From the NCBI GenBank assembly GCA_020445665.1, contig JAGRGD010000159.1, positions 1 to 35,266 on the forward strand: a DNA stretch of 35,266 nt, read 5' to 3'. The position numbers and the translations under genes were made by a program. The stretch's first letter is position 1. Every line of letters begins with the position of its first letter. Source of the DNA: Rhodocyclaceae bacterium. GTDB taxonomy: Bacteria > Pseudomonadota > Gammaproteobacteria > Burkholderiales > Rhodocyclaceae. This document shows positions 25,350-32,916 of this stretch, one piece after another. A model generated the notes under the pieces. The model ran no database searches. It had not been told where the DNA came from and worked only from the letters and a program-made list of their open reading frames with translations.

Positions 25350-25386
25350 AGGTGATGACTGCAAACAGAAGAATTGGAGGTTTTCC

Positions 25387-26202
25387 GTGCGACCGATTTT
25401 GACAACCATGCTGCTGGCCCTGGGTGTTGCCGTGGCGGCACCGGCAACGGCGGCAACGCAGTGGAGCCTGACCGGCGGGTCGAATACCAGCAACCCGCTG
25501 CCTTATGGCAATGCTCGCGTGTTTTCCGGCACGGGAACGGCGGTCACCGTCTCGGCGACTGCCTGGTCCAGCACTGTCGGCACCAGCAACGTCCAGATCG
25601 AGGATGCCTACCTTGCCGTCTATGGCAGCAGCGGCCTGGGCGTCATCAACCGGGACGGCATCTCGACCACCGACCAGGACGTCAACGACGTGATCGGCAA
25701 CTCGTCCGAGCACTCGATGGACAACGACCAGCGCTCGGACATGATCCTGCTGTCGTTCAGCCAGGCGATCAATCTGTCGTCCTTCTCGATCGGCTGGAGA
25801 GGCGGGGATTCGGACATGTCGCTGATGGCCTATACCGGCGCGGGTGGCCCGAATCTGAGCGGTGTTGCCAACACCAACGCCGGCCTCGTCTCGGCGGGCT
25901 GGACCGGCATCGGCGACTACATGAACGTCGCCACCAATACGCAGACGTCGGTATCGACCTCGATCTACTCGTCGTTCTGGCTGGTCGGCGCCTTCAACCC
26001 GGCCTTCAACAACGGCAGCACGAGCTACCTGGGCGCCAAGGACCTCGTCAAGCTGTCCGGCGTGGGTGGCACGATCTGCACCGGAACCGTCGTCGGCGGC
26101 ACCTGCGGTCAGACCTCCACCGGTGTGCCGGAGCCGGCCTCGCTGGCCCTCGCCGGCCTGGGTCTGTTCGGCCTCTACGGCGCCCGTCGCCGCCGTCGCT
26201 GA
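25387..26202 (+). CDS. exosortase-dependent PEP-CTERM surface protein (XDP1-like)
   Basis: A 271-residue exported protein. Signal peptide residues 1-21 end PATAA before TQWSLTGG. The Ser/Thr/Asn/Gly-rich body has the XDP1-type order GLGVINRDG, the EHSMDN segment, SDMILLSF, SIGWRGGDSDMSLMAYTG, FWLVGAFNP and DLVKLSGVGG. The PEP-CTERM sorting tail is VPEPASLALAGLGLFGLYG followed by five Arg. Exosortase should recognise the PEP motif and release the protein toward the surface or extracellular matrix. Start: GTG at 25387 with GGAGG 6 nt upstream, which puts the signal peptide at the N-terminus. Expression from a sigma-54 promoter fits coordination with exopolysaccharide production. No exosortase gene is in the window. 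Confidence 0.88.
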   Translation: MRPILTTMLLALGVAVAAPATAATQWSLTGGSNTSNPLPYGNARVFSGTGTAVTVSATAWSSTVGTSNVQIEDAYLAVYGSSGLGVINRDGISTTDQDVNDVIGNSSEHSMDNDQRSDMILLSFSQAINLSSFSIGWRGGDSDMSLMAYTGAGGPNLSGVANTNAGLVSAGWTGIGDYMNVATNTQTSVSTSIYSSFWLVGAFNPAFNNGSTSYLGAKDLVKLSGVGGTICTGTVVGGTCGQTSTGVPEPASLALAGLGLFGLYGARRRRR

Positions 26203-26228
26203 GCGATAAAAGGCCGAAATCGGTCACG

Positions 26229-26256
26229 AAGAGCGGCGCCTTCGGGCGCCGCTCTT
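26229..26256. terminator. strong UUCG hairpin terminator
   Basis: AAGAGCGGCGCC (26229-26240) and GGCGCCGCTCTT (26245-26256) form a perfect 12-bp stem closed by a TTCG tetraloop. It lies 26 nt after the PEP-CTERM stop and 29 nt before the end of the opposing ABC gene, so it may stop both. The T-run after it is short. Confidence 0.8.
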
Positions 26257-26285
26257 GCGTTCACCGGCGCCGCTGACCCATCGGG

Positions 26286-28094
26286 CTACTCGGCGTCCTT
26301 CGCCTCTTCCTGCTGCTGCAGCGTCCACATCTGCGCATAGGCGCCGCCCGCCGCGAGCAACTCGGGGTGGGTGCCCCGCTCGACCACCCGGCCCTCGTCC
26401 AGCACGATGATCCGGTCGGCCTTCATCACCGTGGACAGGCGGTGGGCGATCACCAGCGCGGTGCGGCCTTCGGCGGCCTGGTCGATCTGGGCCTGGATGG
26501 CCTTCTCGGTCTTCGAGTCGAGGGCCGAGGTGGCCTCGTCGAAGATCAGGATCGACGGGTTCTTGAGCAGCGCCCGGGCGATCGCGACACGCTGCTTCTC
26601 GCCGCCGGAGAGCTTCAGGCCCCGCTCCCCGACCCGGGTCTCGTAGCCGTCCGGCAGGCGGGCGATGAAGTCGGTGAGCTGGGCGGCTCGGGCGGCGGCC
26701 TCGACTTCCTCGCGGCTGGCCTCGGGGCGGCCGTACTGGATGTTGTAGAGCAGGCTGTCGTTGAACAGCACCGTGTCCTGGGGCACGATGCCGATCGCCG
26801 CGCGCAGGCTGGCCTGGGTCAGCTGGCGGATGTCGTGGCCGCCCACCTTCACGGCGCCGCCCTGGACGTCATAGAAGCGGTACAGCAGCCGCGCCAGGGT
26901 GGACTTGCCGGAGCCGGAATGGCCGACCACCGCGACGGTGCGGCCGGCCGGGATCTCGATATCGACGCCAAACAGGATCTGGCGGCGCGCGTCATAGCCG
27001 AAATCGACCGCTTCGAAGCGCACGTCCATCATGCCGGCCGGCAGCTCGCGGGCGTCGGGCGCGTCGGCCACCTCCCGGTGGGCGTGGAGCAGGCCGAACA
27101 TCCGCTCGATGTCGGTCAGGGCCTGACGGATCTCCCGATAGAGCACGCCGAGGAAGTTGAGCGGGATGTAGAGCTGCAACATGAAGGCGTTGACCATCAC
27201 GATGTCGCCCAGGGTCATCTCGCCGGAGGCGACCCGGCTGGACGCCTGCCACATCATCAGGGTGACGGTGATGGCGATGATCAGCGCCTGGCCGGTATTC
27301 AGCGCGGCCAGCGAGTTCTGGTTGCGGATCTGGGCGCCGATCCAGGCCTGCAGCTGGGTGTCGTAGCGGCGGGCCTCGAAGGCCTCGTTGTTGAAGTACT
27401 TGACCGTCTCGAAGTTGATCAGGCTGTCGATGGCCTGGGCGTTGGCGGCCGAATCGAGTTCGTTCGCCTGCCGTCTCAGCGCGGTGCGCCAGTTGGTGAC
27501 CTTGACCGTGAAGGTGATGTACAGGGCCAGCGCGGTGCCGGTGATCAGCGCGAAGACCGCGTCGTAGTTGTAGAGCAGGATGCCGATCACCAGGCCGATC
27601 TCGATCAGCGTTGGCAGGATGCTGTACAGGGTGTAGCTGATCAGCGAGCCGATCGAGCGCGTGCCGCGCTCGATGTCGCGGGTCAGGCCGCCGGTCTGGC
27701 GCTCCAGGTGGAAGCGCAGGGAGAGGGCGTGGAGGTGCTCGAAGACCTGCAGCGAGATGCGCCGCACGGCCTGCTGGGTCACCCGCACGAAGACGATCTC
27801 GCGCAGCTCGGTGAACATCGAGGTGGAGAAGCGCAGCGCGCCGTAGGCCAGCAGCAGCGCCGCCGGCACGACGATCACCGCCTGGTCGCGGGTGATGTCG
27901 AGACGGTCGATGACCTGCTTGAAGATGATCGGCACGCTGACGTTGGCGCCCTTGGCAGCGAGCAGGCAGCCCAGTGCGATGAGCACCCGGACCTTGTAGG
28001 CCCACAGGTAGGGGAGCAGCTCCTTGAGGGTCTGCCAGTCCCGGCGTTCCGAAGGCTCGGGGCCGGGCAAGGCGGTGGCACGTCCGTGTCTCAT
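26286..28094 (-). CDS. Atm1-type ABC exporter (fused membrane and ATPase domains)
   Basis: A 602-residue half-transporter of the Atm1/HMT1 group. Six membrane helices lie between about 30 and 320, with the group's INFETVKYFNNEAFE motif at about 227-240. The ATPase domain follows: Walker A GHSGSGKST (391-399), Q-loop VPQDTV, signature LSGGEKQ (495-501), Walker B ILIFDEATSALD (515-526) and the H-loop His551. Atm1-like bacterial exporters carry glutathione conjugates or metal-glutathione complexes and help in metal detoxification. The ATG at 28094 is 28 nt after the LysE-family gene stop, in the same direction. Confidence 0.92.
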   Translation of the reverse strand: MRHGRATALPGPEPSERRDWQTLKELLPYLWAYKVRVLIALGCLLAAKGANVSVPIIFKQVIDRLDITRDQAVIVVPAALLLAYGALRFSTSMFTELREIVFVRVTQQAVRRISLQVFEHLHALSLRFHLERQTGGLTRDIERGTRSIGSLISYTLYSILPTLIEIGLVIGILLYNYDAVFALITGTALALYITFTVKVTNWRTALRRQANELDSAANAQAIDSLINFETVKYFNNEAFEARRYDTQLQAWIGAQIRNQNSLAALNTGQALIIAITVTLMMWQASSRVASGEMTLGDIVMVNAFMLQLYIPLNFLGVLYREIRQALTDIERMFGLLHAHREVADAPDARELPAGMMDVRFEAVDFGYDARRQILFGVDIEIPAGRTVAVVGHSGSGKSTLARLLYRFYDVQGGAVKVGGHDIRQLTQASLRAAIGIVPQDTVLFNDSLLYNIQYGRPEASREEVEAAARAAQLTDFIARLPDGYETRVGERGLKLSGGEKQRVAIARALLKNPSILIFDEATSALDSKTEKAIQAQIDQAAEGRTALVIAHRLSTVMKADRIIVLDEGRVVERGTHPELLAAGGAYAQMWTLQQQEEAKDAE

Positions 28095-28122
28095 GCGCGG
28101 ATCCTGGTGGTTGGGGTGGGGG

Positions 28123-28758
28123 TCAGTGTCGGCCGACGAGGGCCAGCCGGGCGGCGAGCCCGAGGAACACGACGCCGGTCAGGCGGTCGAGCCAGCGGGC
28201 AACGCCGGGCCGGCGGCGGAGCAGGGCACCGAAGCGGCCTGCGGCGAGTGCGATGGCGCCGAAGATCAGGATCGTCTGGAGGACGAAGACGCCGCCCAGG
28301 ACGATCATCTGCAGGCCCGCATGCCCCGCCGCCGGGTCGACGAACTGGGGCATGAAGGCGAGGAAGAAGAGGCCGACCTTGGGGTTGATCGCGTTGGCGA
28401 TGAAGCCCCGCCGCAGGTAGCGCCACCAGGACTCGGGTGGAGAGGCGCTGTCACTGCCGGTGAGGCGCGCGCCAGGGCTCCGCAGCGCGCCGATGCCGAG
28501 CCAGACGAGGTAGGCCGAGCCGGCGAGCTTCAGGGCCGTGAAGAGGGCCGGCGACGAGGCCACCAGGGCACTCACGCCCAGCGTCGCCCACAGGGTGTGG
28601 GTCAGGCATCCGAGCGCGCAACCCAGGGCCAGCCCGAGTCCCGCCGCGCGTCCGCGTGAGAGGCTCTGGGAGAGCACCATCAGGTTGTCGGGGCCGGGGG
28701 CGAGGGTGATCAGCGCGGAGGCCGCGAGGAAGGCCAGCAGGGCGTCGAGGCCGGGCAT
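28123..28758 (-). CDS. LysE/RhtB-family amino-acid exporter
   Basis: A 211-residue inner-membrane exporter with about six helices. The N-terminal ITLAPGPDNLMVLSQSLSRGRAAGL is the family hallmark (PGPD), and GFIANAINPKVGLFFLAFMPQFV is the second conserved stretch. The substrate is likely an amino acid or a related small metabolite. Two starts are possible: ATG at 28758 (used) or GTG at 28764, directly at the dehalogenase stop. Neither has a clear Shine-Dalgarno, so translation is probably coupled to the upstream gene. It is the middle gene of the dehalogenase-exporter-ABC unit. Confidence 0.9.
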   Translation of the reverse strand: MPGLDALLAFLAASALITLAPGPDNLMVLSQSLSRGRAAGLGLALGCALGCLTHTLWATLGVSALVASSPALFTALKLAGSAYLVWLGIGALRSPGARLTGSDSASPPESWWRYLRRGFIANAINPKVGLFFLAFMPQFVDPAAGHAGLQMIVLGGVFVLQTILIFGAIALAAGRFGALLRRRPGVARWLDRLTGVVFLGLAARLALVGRH

Positions 28759-28764
28759 CGCCAC

Positions 28765-29442
28765 TCAGGCCAGCCGGCCGGGCAGATCGGCGAGGCTGCG
28801 GATCTCGCCGTCGGGCGTCTCGGGAATCCGCTCCGGCGCCTGGCCGAAGCGGTTGCACCACAGCACCCGGTAGCCGAAGGCCTTGGCCGAGAAGGCGTCC
28901 CAGCCGTTGGACGAAAGAAAGCACATCTCGCCGGCGGGCAGGCCCAGGGTGTCCACGGCCAGTTGATAGACCGAGGGGTGCGGCTTGAAGACCCCGACCG
29001 ACTCCACCGACAGGACCGCGTCGAAGACGTCCTCGAGGCCGGCGTTGGCGACCGCCGCCGACAGCATCTGCGGCGAGCCGTTGGAGAGGATCGCGAGCTT
29101 GAGGCCGCGGGCCTTGAGCGTGCGCAGGGTGTCGGGGACCTCGGGGTAGTGGCCGAGCCGGAGGTAGAGGTCCATCAGCGGCTGGCGCAGGCGGGCCGCA
29201 TCGAGGCCGAGGGTGGCGAGCGCGAAGTCCAGCGCGTCGCCGGTGACCTGCCAGAAATCGGCGTGCCGGCCGCCGAGACCCCGCAGCCAGGTGTACTGGA
29301 GTTGCTTGGTGCGCCAAAGCTCGGCCAGCGGCTGCCACTGGCCATCCAGTTGATCCTGCATGTCGCGGGCGGCGGCGGCTACGTCGAACAGGGTGCCGTA
29401 GGCGTCGAAGACGCAGGCGCGGATGTCGGTCAGGGGCGGCAT
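28765..29442 (-). CDS. (S)-2-haloacid dehalogenase, type II (HAD superfamily)
   Basis: A 225-residue enzyme hydrolysing L-2-haloacids to D-2-hydroxyacids. The full set of type II residues is visible: nucleophile Asp13 (FDAYGTLFD), Thr17, Arg44 in WRTKQLQYTWLR, Ser120 (LSNGSP), Lys153 and Tyr159 in FKPHPSVYQ, and Ser177, Asn179 and Asp182 in SSNGWDAF. This is stronger than a generic HAD phosphatase call. The ATG at 29442 gives the usual N-terminus. It is the first gene of a three-gene unit with an exporter and an Atm1-like transporter. A -10-like TACAAT (29475-29480, minus strand) lies 33 nt upstream. Confidence 0.9.
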   Translation of the reverse strand: MPPLTDIRACVFDAYGTLFDVAAAARDMQDQLDGQWQPLAELWRTKQLQYTWLRGLGGRHADFWQVTGDALDFALATLGLDAARLRQPLMDLYLRLGHYPEVPDTLRTLKARGLKLAILSNGSPQMLSAAVANAGLEDVFDAVLSVESVGVFKPHPSVYQLAVDTLGLPAGEMCFLSSNGWDAFSAKAFGYRVLWCNRFGQAPERIPETPDGEIRSLADLPGRLA

Positions 29443-29474
29443 CGATGGAATCTCCCGAGAGGGCAGGTGACGCC

Positions 29475-29480
29475 ATTGTA
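29475..29480 (-). promoter_or_regulatory. possible -10 box for the dehalogenase operon
   Basis: TACAAT on the minus strand, 33 nt before the dehalogenase ATG. The hexamer 17 bp upstream of it (CGGCTT) is a poor -35, so this is tentative. Confidence 0.25.
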
Positions 29481-29521
29481 TCGGGGCTGGTGGATCGAAG
29501 CCGCCCGTCCCGCGGTGTGGA

Positions 29522-29905
29522 TCAACGGCAGAGCACCTCGTCCCGGACCGACTCGGCCACCTGCGCGACCTCGCCGATCAACGGCTCGGCGACGCCCATT
29601 TCGGTCAGCGTCGCGGCCAGTTGCTCGACGACGGCGTCGAAGTGGCTGTCGTCCAGGCCGAGCCGGTCGACCAGGCCCTGGTGGGCTGTGCGCAGGCTGC
29701 GGCCCGCATAGGCCGGCGCGCCACCGAAGGCAACCGTGAGGAAACGCTTCTGGTGGGCGCTCTGCTGCGCCATGTCGGTGTTGGTGAAGAAGTGGGCGAT
29801 GCGCGGGTCGGCCTGCACCCGCCGGTAAAAGGTGTCCACCGCGGCATCGATGGCGGCGCTGCCGCCCAGTCGGTCGAAGAGGCTTCCCTCGGTCATGGTA
29901 CTCAT
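29522..29905 (-). CDS. group I truncated haemoglobin (TrHbN-like)
   Basis: A 127-residue 2-on-2 globin. FDRLGGSAAIDAAVDTFYRRV has the glycine motif and the B10 Tyr (Tyr27). Polar Gln residues sit in the E helix (Gln48, Gln52 in QQSAHQKRF), and the proximal heme ligand is His75 in RTAHQGL. Group I proteins bind O2/NO and often detoxify nitric oxide. The ATG at 29905 has AGGAGA upstream; the frame stays open further upstream but without globin similarity. A long perfect inverted repeat lies about 50 bp upstream in the leader/promoter region. It appears monocistronic. Confidence 0.92.
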   Translation of the reverse strand: MSTMTEGSLFDRLGGSAAIDAAVDTFYRRVQADPRIAHFFTNTDMAQQSAHQKRFLTVAFGGAPAYAGRSLRTAHQGLVDRLGLDDSHFDAVVEQLAATLTEMGVAEPLIGEVAQVAESVRDEVLCR

Positions 29906-29953
29906 CGGGTTCTCCTGTGGGGTTGGGGCGGCGCTCGCTGCGCGCCGACAGCG

Positions 29954-29992
29954 AACGGCTTGCCAGTGCCATGCCAGCACTGGCAAGCCGTT
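29954..29992. repeat. perfect 16-bp inverted repeat upstream of the globin gene
   Basis: AACGGCTTGCCAGTGC (29954-29969) and GCACTGGCAAGCCGTT (29977-29992) are exact reverse complements around a 7-nt loop. The repeat lies in the 305-bp gap (29906-30210) between the divergent globin gene and the next plus-strand gene, which otherwise shows only GC-rich sequence and no gene. No T-run follows, so it is not a standard terminator. It may be an operator, an mRNA-leader hairpin or a remnant of a small mobile repeat. Confidence 0.75.
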
Positions 29993-30210
29993 GAATGCCA
30001 AGCCATGTCGCTCTGCGCGGCGGCGCTCCCCGGTGTCGGGACGCACCACGCGGGGGCGCGGCGCCCGGTCGCTGGGCACGCCGGGCCGTCAAGGAATTCA
30101 TGGACCGCGCTGCCGCTTTGCGCGACCCTGCCAGATCGGCCCGCCGGAACCGGGGTGTTTCCGGGCGCCCGGCCGGGCGGGCTGCCCGAAGCGACGTGAG
30201 GATCAGGAGC

Positions 30211-30645
30211 ATGGAACGCCAACGGCGGGGCGAGGACTTCTCGCTGCTTGTCGACGACCTTCGGCGGCGGGAGCCGGCGGGCGCCCTGGCGGCGGCGTCC
30301 CATCGCGGCCGGCATCCGGCCCGGCGGTACTGGGTCGTGGCCTTGCTGGGCTGGTGCGTGCTGGCCGTGCTGGCCCATGTCACGCTGCGGTCCGAGCCGC
30401 TGGTGGCGGCGGATGTCCGCTCCGACCTGATCCAGCTGCTCGAGAAGTCGCGCGCGGCGGTCGAGTCCGGACGCAGTCGCGATGGCCGGCTGCCGGTGGT
30501 GCTGCCGGACCCGGCCTGCGCCCGCCTTGTCGCCTACACGGTGAATGGGGCCGGTGACGCCTATGTGCTGCGGGCCGGTCTGGCCGGGCGCACGCTGGTC
30601 TGGAACAGCCTGGTGCCCGACCGCTTTGAGGAGTTTCACTGGTGA
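30211..30645 (+). CDS. small bitopic membrane protein, unknown
   Basis: A 144-residue protein I do not recognise. A charged cytosolic N-terminus (1-38; MERQRRGEDFSLLVDDL) precedes one transmembrane helix (about 40-58; YWVVALLGWCVLAVLAHV). An ~85-residue likely periplasmic domain ends in FEEFHW. The start ATG at 30211 follows AGGAGC. Its stop overlaps the GTG of the next gene by 4 nt (GTGA), so the two are translationally coupled and probably act together. The single-helix-plus-domain layout loosely recalls pseudopilin-type or division-associated proteins, but no diagnostic motif is present. Confidence 0.65.
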   Translation: MERQRRGEDFSLLVDDLRRREPAGALAAASHRGRHPARRYWVVALLGWCVLAVLAHVTLRSEPLVAADVRSDLIQLLEKSRAAVESGRSRDGRLPVVLPDPACARLVAYTVNGAGDAYVLRAGLAGRTLVWNSLVPDRFEEFHW

Positions 30646-31208
30646 GCCGGCACCTGTCATGGCGCCGCGCCCTGCCCGGCGGTCTGGCCGCTCTGGCCGG
30701 GCTGGGCATCATCGGGGTGCTGGCCGTGCCATTCGTCGCGCAAGTTCAGGAGCGCCGAGATGTGGCGGCGCTCGTTGCCCGCTTCGAAGGGTTGCAGGCG
30801 CGCCTGCAACAGGCGACCCGCGACGGCCCGGTGGCCTCCTGCGACGACCTCCAGCGGACCCTGGAAGGGGAGGCGGCGGGTGAGTGGCGGATTCTCGACG
30901 TGGGCTTCCAGTTGCTGCCCGGCTCGCAGCAGGGTGCCTATCGCCCGGTGGCGACCGTCTGCGCGGCGGCCACCGATCCCGAGGCCCGCGCCGTTGCGCG
31001 TGCCGCGCGAGCCCGCTTCGGCGAGATCGCGGCGCTTTCGGCGCCCGCCAACCCGCGCGATACGGTCACCAGCTACATGGTCGCCCTCTCGCCGCCGGGG
31101 CGGGTCGGCTGCCTCGGCCATCCGACCCTGCCACCGCGACCCTGTGCCGGGGTGCCGCCGCTGCCGGGGCGCAGCCAGGCCAGCCGGCAGATGCTGATGC
31201 CGAACTGA
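30642..31208 (+). CDS. bitopic membrane protein, unknown, coupled to upstream gene
   Basis: A 188-residue protein starting at GTG 30642 inside the stop region of the previous gene. A basic N-terminus (MSRHLSWRR) leads into one helix (about 11-34), a short coiled-coil-like segment (VQERRDVAALVARFEGLQARLQQATRD) and a likely periplasmic domain. That domain has four Cys (Cys67, one near 104 and two near the C-terminus), which may form disulfides. The C-terminal ~35 residues are Pro-rich. No family is recognised. The partner gene has the same membrane topology, which suggests a two-subunit complex. Confidence 0.65.
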   Translation: MSRHLSWRRALPGGLAALAGLGIIGVLAVPFVAQVQERRDVAALVARFEGLQARLQQATRDGPVASCDDLQRTLEGEAAGEWRILDVGFQLLPGSQQGAYRPVATVCAAATDPEARAVARAARARFGEIAALSAPANPRDTVTSYMVALSPPGRVGCLGHPTLPPRPCAGVPPLPGRSQASRQMLMPN

Positions 31209-31287
31209 GGGTCGCACTGCGGCGCGCCCTGGCCACTGTCGACTATGCTAGGCAGATCGGCCGCGCCGCCGCCCACTGCCCGCCACC

Positions 31288-32841
31288 ATGCTCCAGGCCA
31301 GCATCGCCTTTGCCCTGCTTGTCTCCCTCGGCCTTGCCGCGCTCGCAGCGAGGCTCATCACCGCGCGCTACCGTCGCCGGATGGTGGCCCTGATGGCGGG
31401 CGGGGCGGCACCCGCGACGGCACCGGACGCGGCGGAGCCGACCCCGCTCCCTCAGCGGCCCGCGGCGCCCGCCATGACGGGCGCTGCCAACCGGCGTGCC
31501 CAGTGGCGACTGACCGCGGTGCTGGTGGGGCTCTCGGCCCTGGTGGCGCTGAGCCAGACGCTGATCGCGCTGCCCCTCTTCTACGATGTCACGCCGACGC
31601 CCCTGCGCGTGCTGGTGGTCAGCGTCGTCCACGGCTGGCCGGCGATCTTCGCCGTGGCGCTGGTATGGCGCTGGCGGGCCCTGCGCCTGCTCGGCGTGCT
31701 GGCGGCCTATCTGGTCGCGGCGGTTGCGCTGGTTGCCCTGTCGTCCGGCGACGAGCAGACCCTCGTCGGCGTGGCGGCGTGGGTCGGCAGCCTCACCGTG
31801 GTACCGGCGCTGATCCTCTTCGCCCTGGTCGCCAGCCCGCGCATCCGCGCCGCCGGGCCCTACCTGTTTCCGCTGATTGTCCCGCTGGTCGCCGCCTCGC
31901 TGCTCGGGCTGGCGCTGGTCGCCGCGATGCTCGAGGGCGACCCGTCGCCGCTCCTGATGGATCTCGCCGCCGGTCTGGGGGCGATCCCGACCCTCGTCCT
32001 CTTCGCCGTCGCCCCCTGGGCCCTGGCCCTGTGGCCGAGCCTCGCCCTGGCCCGGTGGCTGGCGCGGGCCTACCGGCGCCACCGCTTCTCGGACCTGATC
32101 TACCTCTTCGGCGCGTGGTGGCTGATCGTGCTGCTCCAGTTCGCCCTCACCGGCTTCGTCGCGGTCGGCGCCCTCGCCCTCGTGGTGCTGCTGGCGTGGC
32201 TGTGGATTCCGCTGGGCTTTCGCCTGCTGCGCCCGACGTCGGCGCGCGCGGTGCCGACCCTGCTGGTGCTGCGCGTCTTCCAGCGCGACCGGGAGGTGGG
32301 CGCCCTGTTCGACGCGGTGGTCCATCGCTGGCGGGCCAGCGGCGAGACGGTGCTGATCGCCGGCACCGACCTGCTCAGCGAGACCATGGATGTGGACGAC
32401 ATGTTCACCTTCCTCTCGGGCCGACTGCACGAGCGCTTCATCGCCACCAGCGAGTACGTGCCGCGCTTCCTCGCCGGCTTCGACACCCGGGCCGACGCCG
32501 ACGGCCGCTACCGGGTCAATGAATGCCACTGCACCGACCACAGCTGGCAGGCCGCCCTGCGCGCCCTGGTGGCGCGCTCCGACGTGGTGCTGATGGACCT
32601 GCGCGGCTTTAAGGCGACCAACCAGGGCTGCCTGTTCGAACTCGAGACGCTCGCTGCCGCGTCCGGCGGACCGGGGGTGGTGGTGCTGGTGGACCGCCAT
32701 ACGGCGCGCGATGTGGCCGGCGCTGCGGTGGCCGCGGCACCGGCCGGGCGCTTCCGCTGGATCGAGGCCGACGCTTTCGATGCGCGGCTGGCGGACCGCG
32801 TCCTCGATGCACTCTGCGATGCGGCGGGCGGGGGTAAGTGA
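31288..32841 (+). CDS. polytopic membrane protein with C-terminal TIR/deoxyribosyltransferase-like domain
   Basis: A 517-residue protein. An N-terminal helix (5-24) and a Pro/Ala linker (38-70) precede about eight membrane helices (75-312). A cytosolic domain occupies 318-517. It reads as an alternating alpha/beta fold: strand TLLVLRVF, strand ETVLIAGTDLL, strand SDVVLMDLRGF, then the FELETLAAA helix with Glu451 and Glu453, and strand GVVVLVDRHT. A strand ending in an acidic DxRG-type loop, followed by a Glu-bearing helix and another strand, is seen in TIR and nucleoside-deoxyribosyltransferase-like Rossmannoid domains, many of which cleave NAD or nucleotides. That fold is inference. A Cys/His patch (NECHCTDH, 412-419) lies in the insert. 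The ATG at 31288 lacks a clear ribosome site and is 79 nt after the previous gene. Confidence 0.6.
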   Translation: MLQASIAFALLVSLGLAALAARLITARYRRRMVALMAGGAAPATAPDAAEPTPLPQRPAAPAMTGAANRRAQWRLTAVLVGLSALVALSQTLIALPLFYDVTPTPLRVLVVSVVHGWPAIFAVALVWRWRALRLLGVLAAYLVAAVALVALSSGDEQTLVGVAAWVGSLTVVPALILFALVASPRIRAAGPYLFPLIVPLVAASLLGLALVAAMLEGDPSPLLMDLAAGLGAIPTLVLFAVAPWALALWPSLALARWLARAYRRHRFSDLIYLFGAWWLIVLLQFALTGFVAVGALALVVLLAWLWIPLGFRLLRPTSARAVPTLLVLRVFQRDREVGALFDAVVHRWRASGETVLIAGTDLLSETMDVDDMFTFLSGRLHERFIATSEYVPRFLAGFDTRADADGRYRVNECHCTDHSWQAALRALVARSDVVLMDLRGFKATNQGCLFELETLAAASGGPGVVVLVDRHTARDVAGAAVAAAPAGRFRWIEADAFDARLADRVLDALCDAAGGGK

Positions 32842-32916
32842 GCCCGCAGCGGGCGGGACTTGCAGCGGCGCGCGGCGACCTCATGTACTCTGGAAGTGAG
32901 CCAAGAGGAGGTGCGC

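Noticed and set aside
26367-28355. 662-residue open frame on the plus strand
   Set aside because: Antisense to the Atm1-type ABC gene, whose motifs are all intact on the minus strand.
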